A stretch of 64,000 nt of DNA from Halalkalibaculum roseum (lineage in GTDB: Bacteria > Bacteroidota > Rhodothermia > Balneolales > Balneolaceae): NCBI RefSeq assembly GCF_011059145.1, contig NZ_JAALLT010000004.1:671716-735715 (forward strand), read 5' to 3'. The translations under genes and the position numbers were made by a program. The notes under the pieces are model-generated. The model was not told the DNA's origin, searched no databases, and saw only the letters and a program-made list of their open reading frames with translations. Of this stretch, positions 1 through 7,417 are shown piece by piece; positions within the stretch are counted from its first letter, which is position 1; each line of letters begins with the position of its first letter.

Positions 1-271
1 GACCCGAATACCCTTTCTTATTGATCCATTTAGATGAATCTTGTTTGACGATTTTGATCAAATCTGAAATGGACTGAGCGGGTCGCATTCCGATCAGGAT
101 ATGAATGTGATCCGGCATGCCATTAATCTGTAACACCTTGTGAGAATGATTTTGCACAATGCCGGTTATGTATCGGTACAATTCTTCCTTCCAAGGGTCT
201 TTAATCAGACTTTTTCGGTTTTGAACAGCAAATACAGCTTGTATATGAATTTGTGTGTAGGTATTGGCCAT
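1..271 (-). CDS. tnpA: IS200/IS605-type Y1 transposase, cut by window edge
   Basis: This is the N-terminal 90 residues of a single-strand DNA transposase of the HUH (Y1) class; the rest lies beyond base 1. The protein begins MANTYTQIHIQAVFAVQNR, the usual opening of IS200-type TnpA in Bacteroidota-like genomes. Residues 53-61 read PDHIHILIG, so the metal-binding HUH pair is H55 and H57. The catalytic tyrosine would be further downstream and cannot be seen. The ATG is the first in frame. A short palindrome lies about 70 bp upstream of the start and probably belongs to the element end. It could equally be a REP-associated transposase (RAYT), which shares this fold; the missing C-terminus would tell them apart. 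Whether the element is intact is unknown. Confidence 0.85.
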   Translation of the reverse strand, partial: MANTYTQIHIQAVFAVQNRKSLIKDPWKEELYRYITGIVQNHSHKVLQINGMPDHIHILIGMRPAQSISDLIKIVKQDSSKWINKKGYSG

Positions 272-339
272 ATTGCTATTTATATGTTGTACCTAGCGGC
301 ACAAGGATTTTTAGGTTTGATATTTTCTACCGGCATTAG

Positions 340-352
340 GTCCCTATGGGAC
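340..352. repeat. Short palindrome upstream of the IS200-type transposase
   Basis: GTCCCTATGGGAC is a perfect 5-bp stem with a 3-nt loop, set in a CTACCGGCATTAG context upstream of the transposase start. Short subterminal hairpins of this kind are the recognition structures of IS200/IS605 elements. Assigning it as the element end is inference from its position. Confidence 0.5.
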
Positions 353-547
353 TTAGAAGAAGTGTGTTTTAATTATCTCTTCTTGACTTTTTTAGTTTTC
401 TAATTTCTTTGCCTAAGAAGCTATTATTAATGTACTTATAATAAATATATAACAATAGAGTCAGCGGACAAATTAAGAAAGCCGTGGCTATCAGCTATAC
501 CGGTGTCTTCCGTGTTCCATTAAGTAGCGGCATTTGATGCGGGTAGG

Positions 548-1228
548 TTAAACCCCGTAGCCCGAGAGATAGGAATAAAAAGCCCAGAAGTGTGAAAAGG
601 TACCGGCCAGAACAAAGAGGTGCCAGATTTCATGATGTCCGAACCAGTTGGGTATGGGGTTCGGTTTTTCCAGTCCGTAAATAATGGCACCCAGCGAGTA
701 AGCCAGGCCGCCCGCGATAATCCATCCCAAGAAGGCCGCAGGCAGCTTTTCAAACAGGGTGGGAAACAAAATGACACCCATCCAACCCATACCTAGGTAA
801 AGGAGCGTGGAGATCCAGCGAGGCGTTTTCATATACAAAAACTTCTTTATGATGCCCAGCAGTGCAAGGCTCCAGACGGTGATAAAGATACCCCATTTCC
901 AATTTCCTTCGAGTACAATCAAGCATATAGGAGTATAGGAACCGGCTATCAACACATAGATCATGCTGTGGTCAAGCTTCTGAAAAAACTTAAGTGCTTT
1001 TTCCCTGACGGGCAGAGAATGGTATAACGAGCTGGAAGTATAGAGCAGCACCATACTCGCACCGAAGATGGAAAAGGCTACAATATGGCTGATGGAATCC
1101 TGTAAAACGGCTTCATATAATAGTGCAATGAGACCAACTACAGCCAGAATAGCTCCCAGGCCGTGGGTTAAACCGTTGACAGGTTCTCTTATGTAGCGTT
1201 GTATTTTCGAAAGATTATGTTTTGTCAT
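548..1228 (-). CDS. trhA: PAQR-family membrane homeostasis protein TrhA (hemolysin III family)
   Basis: This is a seven-helix integral membrane protein of the hemolysin III/PAQR family, a group linked to membrane fluidity homeostasis. It has the family opening REPVNGLTHGLGAILAVVG, an SLYHSLP segment after TM2 and the C-terminal HEIWHLFVLAG motif. The conserved histidines in these motifs form the putative metal site of the family. The ATG giving 226 residues is preferred. A TTG seven codons earlier would extend the protein, but neither start has a clear ribosome-binding site. It is a monocistronic gene divergent from the Dabb lipoprotein gene. The family name is secure; the haemolysin label is historical and should not be taken as function. 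Confidence 0.9.
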   Translation of the reverse strand: MTKHNLSKIQRYIREPVNGLTHGLGAILAVVGLIALLYEAVLQDSISHIVAFSIFGASMVLLYTSSSLYHSLPVREKALKFFQKLDHSMIYVLIAGSYTPICLIVLEGNWKWGIFITVWSLALLGIIKKFLYMKTPRWISTLLYLGMGWMGVILFPTLFEKLPAAFLGWIIAGGLAYSLGAIIYGLEKPNPIPNWFGHHEIWHLFVLAGTFSHFWAFYSYLSGYGV

Positions 1229-1418
1229 GTTGAGAAGATAACGCAGCAAAGGGTAATAAAATTCTTTTTTCAGAAATATTAATTGAGATTAGAAAAATTT
1301 ATGTTCTCTTTTGATGAACAAAGGGCAATGAAAGTCCAAGTTGCCAACAAAAAGAACCTACTTTTTTGGCATTGATTGATATCGAACTATACGTCAAAAT
1401 AACCTGAAGACTTAGAAT

Positions 1419-1856
1419 ATGATGAATTTCCGTAACAGCGTACTCATTACCCTATTTTTAACAATGGTAGTGGCAGGGTGCTCTCAGAGCACCAATCAGC
1501 AGCAAGCAGCCGGCAGCGAAACGACCGTTAGTGAGGGCATGCTGCAGCATAATGTGTTTTTCTATCTTAAAGATGATGTGACGACAGATCAGAGAGCACA
1601 ATTCGAAGAAGGACTGAAGATACTATTGGCTATTGATGAGGTGTACGACTACCAGATCGGTATACCGGGAGATACGGAACAGCGGGATGTAACAGACCAC
1701 TCTTTTGGATATTCGTTCTCCTCATGGTTTGAGAACCTGGAAGATTACCAGGTCTATGCCGAACATCCGGTTCATTTGGAGTTTATTGATGAGTATGAAG
1801 ATCTATGGGCGGAAGTTCGAGTATATGATTCGGAAGTAATCGCTACCAAAGAGTAA
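1419..1856 (+). CDS. Dabb (stress-responsive A/B barrel) domain lipoprotein
   Basis: This is a small exported protein of 145 residues. Residues 1-21 form a lipoprotein signal peptide with lipobox VAGC (Cys21), so the mature protein is probably anchored by lipid. The remainder, beginning MLQHNVFFYLKDD, matches the Dabb ferredoxin-like barrel: a first strand HxVFFxLK, a helix with a glycine-rich turn, and the closing segment HPVHLEF followed by an acidic helix. Dabb proteins form dimeric alpha/beta barrels, and their biochemical role is mostly unknown. ATG ATG starts the gene, so the second ATG is an equal alternative. No Shine-Dalgarno sequence is visible. The gene lies 60 bp before the SRAP gene on the same strand. 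Confidence 0.75.
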   Translation: MMNFRNSVLITLFLTMVVAGCSQSTNQQQAAGSETTVSEGMLQHNVFFYLKDDVTTDQRAQFEEGLKILLAIDEVYDYQIGIPGDTEQRDVTDHSFGYSFSSWFENLEDYQVYAEHPVHLEFIDEYEDLWAEVRVYDSEVIATKE

Positions 1857-1916
1857 GAATTATTGTTAACTCTTTGGGGATAAGCTTTAAGATTTTATAA
1901 GTAGAGTCTAAACAGT

Positions 1917-2594
1917 ATGTGTGGAAGATATACGCTCAAGGAAAATAAAGAGAAACTGGAAGAGTGGTTCGATGCCGATGGCGAAGAACTGGATCGTCTT
2001 AACCCAAACTATAATGTGGCTCCCTCACAAAGCATGCCTGTTGTCGGTCAGAACAGAGATGGAAATAGAAGCCTGAAGCCTTTCCGGTGGGGCTTGCTGC
2101 CATTTTGGGTAAAAGAGAAAAACGTGGGTTATAGCATGATCAACGCCCGCGCGGAGACACTGGATAGCAAGAAATCCTTTAAACCCTATTTTGAAAAGCA
2201 GCGTTGCCTGGTGCCGGCTTCGGGTTTTTATGAATGGAAAGGTGAAAAGGGTAATAAAACACCGCACTACATCTATCCGACCCACGAACCGTTGTTTGCA
2301 TTTGCAGGTCTGTATAGTATGTGGGACTCCCCGGACGGAAAGGAAAAAATTCCCACCTATACTATCGTTACTACCGATGCCAATGAAAAGATGAAAGAAC
2401 TGCACAACCGCATGCCTGCCATGTTACTTAAGGAGGAGTGGGAGGATTGGTTAAATCCGAATAATCACGATACCAAAGCACTTAAGGAATTACTTAAGCC
2501 CTTTCCGGATGATGCCATAGATTTCTACCCGGTGAGTAAAAAGGTCGGTAATGTGAAGAATAATTCAGAGGACCTGATCCAGCCTGAGCAGTAG
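1917..2594 (+). CDS. yedK: SOS response-associated peptidase / abasic-site DNA-protein crosslinker (YedK/HMCES family)
   Basis: SRAP-domain protein of 225 residues, the normal family length. It shields abasic sites in single-stranded DNA by forming a thiazolidine crosslink through its N-terminal cysteine. The protein starts MCGRYTL, so Cys2 becomes N-terminal after methionine removal. The other active-site elements are present: N33 in NYNVAP, N76/R78 in INARAET, E106 in FYEWKG and H163 in LHNRMPAML. No SOS box was recognised upstream. The start is fixed because Cys2 must be residue 2. The family assignment is very secure. Confidence 0.96.
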   Translation: MCGRYTLKENKEKLEEWFDADGEELDRLNPNYNVAPSQSMPVVGQNRDGNRSLKPFRWGLLPFWVKEKNVGYSMINARAETLDSKKSFKPYFEKQRCLVPASGFYEWKGEKGNKTPHYIYPTHEPLFAFAGLYSMWDSPDGKEKIPTYTIVTTDANEKMKELHNRMPAMLLKEEWEDWLNPNNHDTKALKELLKPFPDDAIDFYPVSKKVGNVKNNSEDLIQPEQ

Positions 2595-2691
2595 GTGAAG
2601 TTATTTACTAGGCGGGATGGCATTTAATTACCTCTGAGCCTCAAGCCCGATGAACTCCGATTCTTGCCTGGCATTCCAGAAGTTCACTGTC

Positions 2692-3447
2692 TTAATTATT
2701 AGGCTGAACATTAAGCAACAGACCGTTGGCATCACCTCCCGATAAAACGACGTCCTGTTCAATGGCCAGGGGACTTTTCCCAAATTTGCTATAAGATGCC
2801 TTTTGGGTATAGATGTCATCACACAAGTTTGAGTCAAAATAGAACTGGGTAGTGAGTTGTTCGTCTTCGCTAACCATGATTTTAGCATGTATATGGGGCA
2901 CCCTGCCTACATACCATCCCGGGAAAATAGTTTCAAATTGCACCCACCCGTCTGCGTCTGTTCTTTGAAGTCCACGAAGAAACCGGGTTTCATTGACCGG
3001 ATCAACATGGTATACCCCGTTTTTATCTTCACCTTCCCTAAGCAAGAAGATAAAGGTTTTCCACTCATCTCGGGTTATCTCTTCGGGATATCCGCTGTAG
3101 GTACCTTCTGCATCACAATGCCAGATTTCTACCACGGCACCTTCAACCGGGGTACAATTCGGATGCCGGTTTACCTGCAGCCGCAAAGTAAGCTTTTGTC
3201 CATCCCGGTCTTCAGAAATATTAACCCTTTCGGGTGAAGGATAATAAAAGGGGCCTTCAGTCTGTCCTGAAGTTAAGATACACAGGTCCTCGCTGCCGGA
3301 AGGTGCATTGGTAAGTTTTGCCGGATCGAAGTCTCCTGTAAAAATCAGGTTTCTTATAATCGGTTTTCTGAAAAACCAGGTGGCAAGTGCCCCGGTCCCT
3401 AATGTACCAAGCCCCATCAGAAACCTTTTTCTGGTAGTTTTTTTCAT
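2692..3447 (-). CDS. Intradiol ring-cleavage dioxygenase-like protein, N-terminally anchored
   Basis: This 251-residue protein has the intradiol dioxygenase core (protocatechuate 3,4-dioxygenase type). These non-haem Fe(III) enzymes open catechol rings between the two hydroxyls. The candidate ligands are Y117 or Y120 in GTYSGY, Y179 in PGWYVGR, and H185 and H187 in VPHIHAKI; EGPFYYP is the usual N-terminal family motif. Residues 1-27 carry basic residues followed by a hydrophobic stretch, suggesting export or an anchor, and the KKTTRKRFLMG segment is only weakly Tat-like. There are no aromatic catabolism genes nearby, so a role in a catechol pathway is not supported by context. Many exported members have unknown substrates. 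Confidence 0.85.
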   Translation of the reverse strand: MKKTTRKRFLMGLGTLGTGALATWFFRKPIIRNLIFTGDFDPAKLTNAPSGSEDLCILTSGQTEGPFYYPSPERVNISEDRDGQKLTLRLQVNRHPNCTPVEGAVVEIWHCDAEGTYSGYPEEITRDEWKTFIFLLREGEDKNGVYHVDPVNETRFLRGLQRTDADGWVQFETIFPGWYVGRVPHIHAKIMVSEDEQLTTQFYFDSNLCDDIYTQKASYSKFGKSPLAIEQDVVLSGGDANGLLLNVQPNN

Positions 3448-3593
3448 ACTATCCCCATCTAGATTTGTGACTTATTGATCCGGAATATGGAGAAATCGAT
3501 ACAAATTAAAAATTAAAGTTACAGCTAAAGTCAATGTTATCAGACGTATGAAGACTTTATTGACAAGTGCTTCATACGGTTTGGTAGGCAAAG

Positions 3594-4163
3594 CTATAGT
3601 TTTAGCCGGTGTTTGTATTCCTCTTCAAAGGCTATATGAACCGACCAAAAACCTTTGGGTTCCACCCCCTCCAAGCGGTTAGTGAGAATATTAAGATGGG
3701 TATGCCACCCTGCTGCAATACCTATTAGCTGTTCGGGATCGTCTCCAATTTTTCTATGCGTCAATACTAACCTGACTTTATCTGCTTCCTCAGTAAGCTC
3801 AAAGGTGACCTCGGAATCGGTACCCGATGCTTCCCCCCAGGTATAACTTAAAAGGTAGGGTGGGTCATAATTCGTAATGGTCCCCTGCATGGTACTAACC
3901 TCGCCGAAATCTTTATATTTATCCGGAATAGGATCCGGGTGTTTTGAAAGGTTATCATGTTTGAATATTAATTCTACAGTACCGCCTACACGAGAGTCCA
4001 TCTTTCCCGAAGCCAGCCACTTTCCACGTTTATCAGAGTCGGTTAAGTAATCCCATACCCTTTCAATGGGTCTGGGAAGCAGCCTTTCAAATCGAATTGT
4101 TTCGGTCTCAATCATCTCACCGTAAGAGTCCGCTGCATGCGCTTTTTTCTTGTTATCATCCAT
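3594..4163 (-). CDS. SRPBCC / AHSA1-family protein
   Basis: This 189-residue START-like protein of the AHSA1 (activator of Hsp90 ATPase homologue) group has a hydrophobic ligand cavity. Diagnostic parts are IRFERLLPRPIERVWDYLTD near residue 22, DKRGKWLASG, the YLLSYTW strand, and the long C-terminal helix beginning GIAAGWHTHLNIL. It lies 18 bp downstream of an ArsR-type repressor on the same strand. This repressor-SRPBCC pairing is very common in bacteria, and the repressor is presumed to control the pair. The ligand is unknown. The N-terminal 15 residues are charged and poorly conserved, so the true start could be the internal ATG at residue 17. Confidence 0.88.
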   Translation of the reverse strand: MDDNKKKAHAADSYGEMIETETIRFERLLPRPIERVWDYLTDSDKRGKWLASGKMDSRVGGTVELIFKHDNLSKHPDPIPDKYKDFGEVSTMQGTITNYDPPYLLSYTWGEASGTDSEVTFELTEEADKVRLVLTHRKIGDDPEQLIGIAAGWHTHLNILTNRLEGVEPKGFWSVHIAFEEEYKHRLKL

Positions 4164-4181
4164 TGGTATCCTCCACCCGCT

Positions 4182-4511
4182 TTATTTGGTTTTATCTTCC
4201 TTAAGTAACGATGCCTCAAGGGCGTCCAGTTTGCTATTCCAGAACACCCGGTACTGATTCACCCACTCAGCCAGCTCTTTCAGTTTCCGGACATCAGTTC
4301 TGCAGAGACGTTTTCTTCCTTTCTCCTTTATGGTCAATACCCCGCATTCATCCAATATTTTCAGGTGCTTTGAGATGGCGGGTCTGCTAATGGCAAAATT
4401 GCCCGCAATTTCATTGACCGATAGATATTGACCGGCCAAAAGGTCGATGATCTCTCTTCGGGTCGGGTCTGCCACAGCCTGGAAAACGTCTCTTTGCATG
4501 CTATTATACAT
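4182..4511 (-). CDS. ArsR-family winged-helix repressor
   Basis: This 109-residue protein is almost entirely a winged helix-turn-helix domain: FQAVADPTRREIIDLLAG is the family signature, followed by ISRPAISKHLKIL as the recognition helix. The cysteines do not form a classical metal site, so it is unlikely to be a metal sensor. This fits the subgroup paired with SRPBCC/AHSA1 genes. Two 16-bp palindromes sit just upstream and suggest autorepression of the two-gene operon. An internal ATG four codons in (MQRDVFQAV) is an equally good start. Confidence 0.93.
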   Translation of the reverse strand: MYNSMQRDVFQAVADPTRREIIDLLAGQYLSVNEIAGNFAISRPAISKHLKILDECGVLTIKEKGRKRLCRTDVRKLKELAEWVNQYRVFWNSKLDALEASLLKEDKTK

Positions 4512-4523
4512 TTTTGGTAATAT

Positions 4524-4565
4524 GTAACTGTTTGGTTACCAATATAAGTGTAACTAATCAGTTAC
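4524..4565. promoter_or_regulatory. Tandem palindromic operators of the ArsR-SRPBCC operon
   Basis: There are two 16-bp palindromes, GTAACTGTTTGGTTAC and GTAACTAATCAGTTAC, with centres 26 bp apart. Both follow the pattern GTAAC-N6-GTTAC, and the second has perfect 6-bp arms. They lie 13-54 bp upstream of the repressor start, where the promoter should be. Binding by the adjacent repressor is inferred from position and symmetry. Confidence 0.75.
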
Positions 4566-4663
4566 ACAATAGGATAATTGAAAATACCTTGAAATAATGG
4601 TGTTTCAGGAGCGTATTGTGCCGTGGGCTCACGGGGAGGGATATTAATTATTTAGGCAAAAGA

Positions 4664-5950
4664 TCAGCCGTACTGCAGTTGCCAATATATGTATAGCAGC
4701 GCAAAGCCGGTCAGGAATACAAGTCCGCCTCGGCTAAGCCAACGAAGCCAAGGCTTGGGTACACAGTGTTCCGGCATGTGATCGGCAGTGACAAGCTTAT
4801 AATTGATATAGGCAAGCACCGGCGCGGTGAGGAATGATAACGTGGTGGCCAGATCTACCATCAGGGTAAACCGGTCTCCCATAAAATAGAGCACACCCAG
4901 TGATAATAGCGAGATTACAATCAGCAGAGAACGGTAAAGCAGAATGTCGTCTTTGGTCGAAAAACTATTGGGTATCATAACTTCCAGCATGCGCCGCGAA
5001 ACCCTTGGATAAGCGTCGGTCACGGTCAGGGTGGTGCTGAACATGGTGGTAAAGGCGCAAATGATGATGACCGGATAAGCCCATTGTCCAAGGCTCGAGG
5101 TATATAAGCTGATCAACTGACTCGAGAATACGGTACCGCTTGAGGCATACTCCTCACCGCTTCCGAACATGACGAGGGCCCCAAGAAACAGAAAGCCGAG
5201 TGCGAGAACAGCTGCCCCGATGTAGCCGATGTTGAAATCAATCAGACTTTCCCTGAGTTTGGGCTGGTACTTGGTTTGTTTCACCCGTTCCAGCGACCAA
5301 AGCGAGTGCCAGGCGGCAGCATCAATAGGTATGGGCATCCAACCCATCAGGGCAATCAAAAAGGATACACCTGCTACATTCCAAATAGAAGGTGTTAGGT
5401 TTGCAGGCATGGCATGCTGTTCTCCCTGCAGCAGCGCCGCTCCCACAGCTATTACAGTAGAGACCGCAAGGACTACCATGATCAACTTTATGGCCCCGTC
5501 AAGAGCAGAATACTGTCCCGATAACAGCAAAAGGATACAAATTGCCAATATGATGGCGCTCCAGGCAAGGGGTGACAGTGCAATACCGGTAAGCTCCGCC
5601 GCAAGGCTTGCGGTTACTACGGTGACTGCAGCCTGTACGGCAAACATGGTTCCGATGGTAAAGACAATGAATATTCCGATTGCCCATTTACCCAGGCGCT
5701 TATAGCCTTCTATCATACTCTCTCCGGTTGCTATCGCATAACGCGGACCGTATTCGAGAAATGGGTATTTAAAGATGTTGGCGAGGACAACGGCCCAGAC
5801 CATTGCAAATCCGAATGTAGCGCCGGCGCGGGTAGATTGTACAAGATGTGATACTCCGATAGCAGCTGCGGCCATCAATAGACCCGGTCCGAGGCTCTGT
5901 TTTATTCCATCCCAACTATGTGACTTCTCTGCTTCTTCTGAGCTGTGCAT
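4664..5950 (-). CDS. NRAMP-family (SLC11-like) transporter lacking the canonical metal motif
   Basis: This is an inner-membrane protein of 428 residues with about 11 hydrophobic helices. The overall fold signature is NRAMP: SLGPGLLMAAAAIGVSHLVQ at TM1, then a conserved RAGATFG and LANIFKYPFLEYGPRY. The diagnostic TM1 metal motif DPGN is replaced by GVSH (residues 32-35). TM6 reads LMGWMPIPIDAAAW, retaining a methionine-proline pair. In canonical NRAMPs the TM1 Asp and Asn bind Mn or Fe, so this protein probably moves something else or uses a different site. Divergent NRAMP relatives are known, but I cannot assign the substrate. It is monocistronic and divergent from the BaeRF gene. Confidence 0.82.
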   Translation of the reverse strand: MHSSEEAEKSHSWDGIKQSLGPGLLMAAAAIGVSHLVQSTRAGATFGFAMVWAVVLANIFKYPFLEYGPRYAIATGESMIEGYKRLGKWAIGIFIVFTIGTMFAVQAAVTVVTASLAAELTGIALSPLAWSAIILAICILLLLSGQYSALDGAIKLIMVVLAVSTVIAVGAALLQGEQHAMPANLTPSIWNVAGVSFLIALMGWMPIPIDAAAWHSLWSLERVKQTKYQPKLRESLIDFNIGYIGAAVLALGFLFLGALVMFGSGEEYASSGTVFSSQLISLYTSSLGQWAYPVIIICAFTTMFSTTLTVTDAYPRVSRRMLEVMIPNSFSTKDDILLYRSLLIVISLLSLGVLYFMGDRFTLMVDLATTLSFLTAPVLAYINYKLVTADHMPEHCVPKPWLRWLSRGGLVFLTGFALLYIYWQLQYG

Positions 5951-6128
5951 TATCCCCTTCTTTTTGTTGACAAAAAATATATACTGATTTTTGGGATCAA
6001 TATAAACCGGCCTGCAAGGCTTTACCTGCTATCTTCAAAAATTGTAAATGGTTTTCGAATCTTAAGTGAATTTTTGTTGTTTAAAAATTTACATTGGGAT
6101 CTTAAATAATAATTATTTGGAGGTCTAT

Positions 6129-7262
6129 ATGATTACCCGTGAAACCATTTTAAGCCTTATTGAAAAAGCTGGGAATCCAAGCATATCCATTTTTCTTCCC
6201 ACGCATGAAAAAGGTGAAGAAGTACAACAAGACCCAATACGTTTTAAGAATTTACTGAAGCAAGCCGAGCAGGAATTAAGAGAGTATGAAGTCAAGCAGT
6301 CTAAGATTGATGAACTTCTGAAAGAGCCCAAGAAATTATTGGATCAGCCGATCTTCTGGCAGCATGCCGACAAAGGATTGGCCGTGTTTATTACTGAAGA
6401 CAGTTTTGAGTATTTTCGGGTACCGCTCGACTTTAAGGAGCAGGTGCTGGTAGACAATCATTTCTTAATTACTCCCTTAATCCCGATGATTACCCTCGAC
6501 GGGTCGTTTACCGTACTCTGCCTCAGCCAGAAAGAAGTCAGGTTGTTACGCTGTACACGCATATCCGTAAACACTATTTATCTGGAGGATGCTCCTGTCA
6601 GCCTGGATGAATATCTGAAATATGATGTGAATGAACCTCATTTACAGCACCATTCGGGTCAGGGTAAGGGAAATGCAATTTTCCACGGACAAGGCGGCAG
6701 CTCTGATACCGATACCAGGGAAGTTCAAAACTACCTCAAGGCCATTGAAAGTGAAGTGACCTCCATTATGAGAAAGAGGAGAGACCCGCTTATTTTGGCC
6801 GGGGTGGATGAGGCTATGGCAGAATACAGAAAAGTAAACCACTATAGTCGACTTATGGATCAGTCAATAAGCGGCAACCCGGATCCAAAATCCGACGTAG
6901 AGATCAAGGATGAAGCTTGGGAGATCATTAAGTCATACTTCCTGGAAGATATGTATAATGATATCAGCCGCTATTCCGACCTGATTGGCAGCGATAAACA
7001 GACAGACAACTTATCGCAAATTGTAGAGGGGGCCTATTACGGAAAGGTTGACTCTCTGTTTGTTACCATCGGAGAGCAGAGTTGGGGCTGGTTTGACAAG
7101 GATAAAGATACCGTTCATCACAGCAGTAAGAAGCAAAACGGTGAACATGACTTAATCAACGCTGCGGCAATTAAGACGCTCTCCCAGGGTGGAAACGTCT
7201 ATGCTCTTGAAAAAGAAGATATGCCGCAAACTTCAACGGTGGCGGCCATTTTCCGTTACTGA
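6129..7262 (+). CDS. BaeRF-family protein (bacterial archaeo-eukaryotic release-factor-like)
   Basis: This 377-residue cytoplasmic protein begins MITRETILSLIEKAGNPSIS followed by IFLPTHEKGEEVQQDPIRFK, the hallmark of the bacterial eRF1-like group (BaeRF, near BaeRF7). The central part has an eRF1-like Rossmann arrangement (FTVLCLSQKEVRLLR) and the C-terminus ends QTSTVAAIFRY, as is usual in the family. The role is proposed to be ribosome-associated but has not been demonstrated for this subgroup. The start was chosen because GGAGG lies 5 bp upstream; an ATG 21 codons earlier has no ribosome site and adds unconserved residues. A strong terminator follows. Confidence 0.82.
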   Translation: MITRETILSLIEKAGNPSISIFLPTHEKGEEVQQDPIRFKNLLKQAEQELREYEVKQSKIDELLKEPKKLLDQPIFWQHADKGLAVFITEDSFEYFRVPLDFKEQVLVDNHFLITPLIPMITLDGSFTVLCLSQKEVRLLRCTRISVNTIYLEDAPVSLDEYLKYDVNEPHLQHHSGQGKGNAIFHGQGGSSDTDTREVQNYLKAIESEVTSIMRKRRDPLILAGVDEAMAEYRKVNHYSRLMDQSISGNPDPKSDVEIKDEAWEIIKSYFLEDMYNDISRYSDLIGSDKQTDNLSQIVEGAYYGKVDSLFVTIGEQSWGWFDKDKDTVHHSSKKQNGEHDLINAAAIKTLSQGGNVYALEKEDMPQTSTVAAIFRY

Positions 7263-7296
7263 TATCAGTTTGTAGTTCCTCTCAAAAGAAACCAAC

Positions 7297-7330
7297 AAAG
7301 GCACCGGTCATCCGGTGCCTTTCTGTTTTT
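7297..7330 (+). terminator. Rho-independent terminator after the BaeRF gene
   Basis: A perfect 11-bp stem (AAAGGCACCGG pairing with CCGGTGCCTTT) with loop TCAT is followed by CTGTTTTT. It lies 35 bp after the stop codon. Confidence 0.93.
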
Positions 7331-7417
7331 AAAAGATTTTTCAAACACTTTCTTTACTATAAGCCATTATATGGCCTTATTTAGCCAAGGATTAAAACCA
7401 ATTACAAGCAGCTATTT

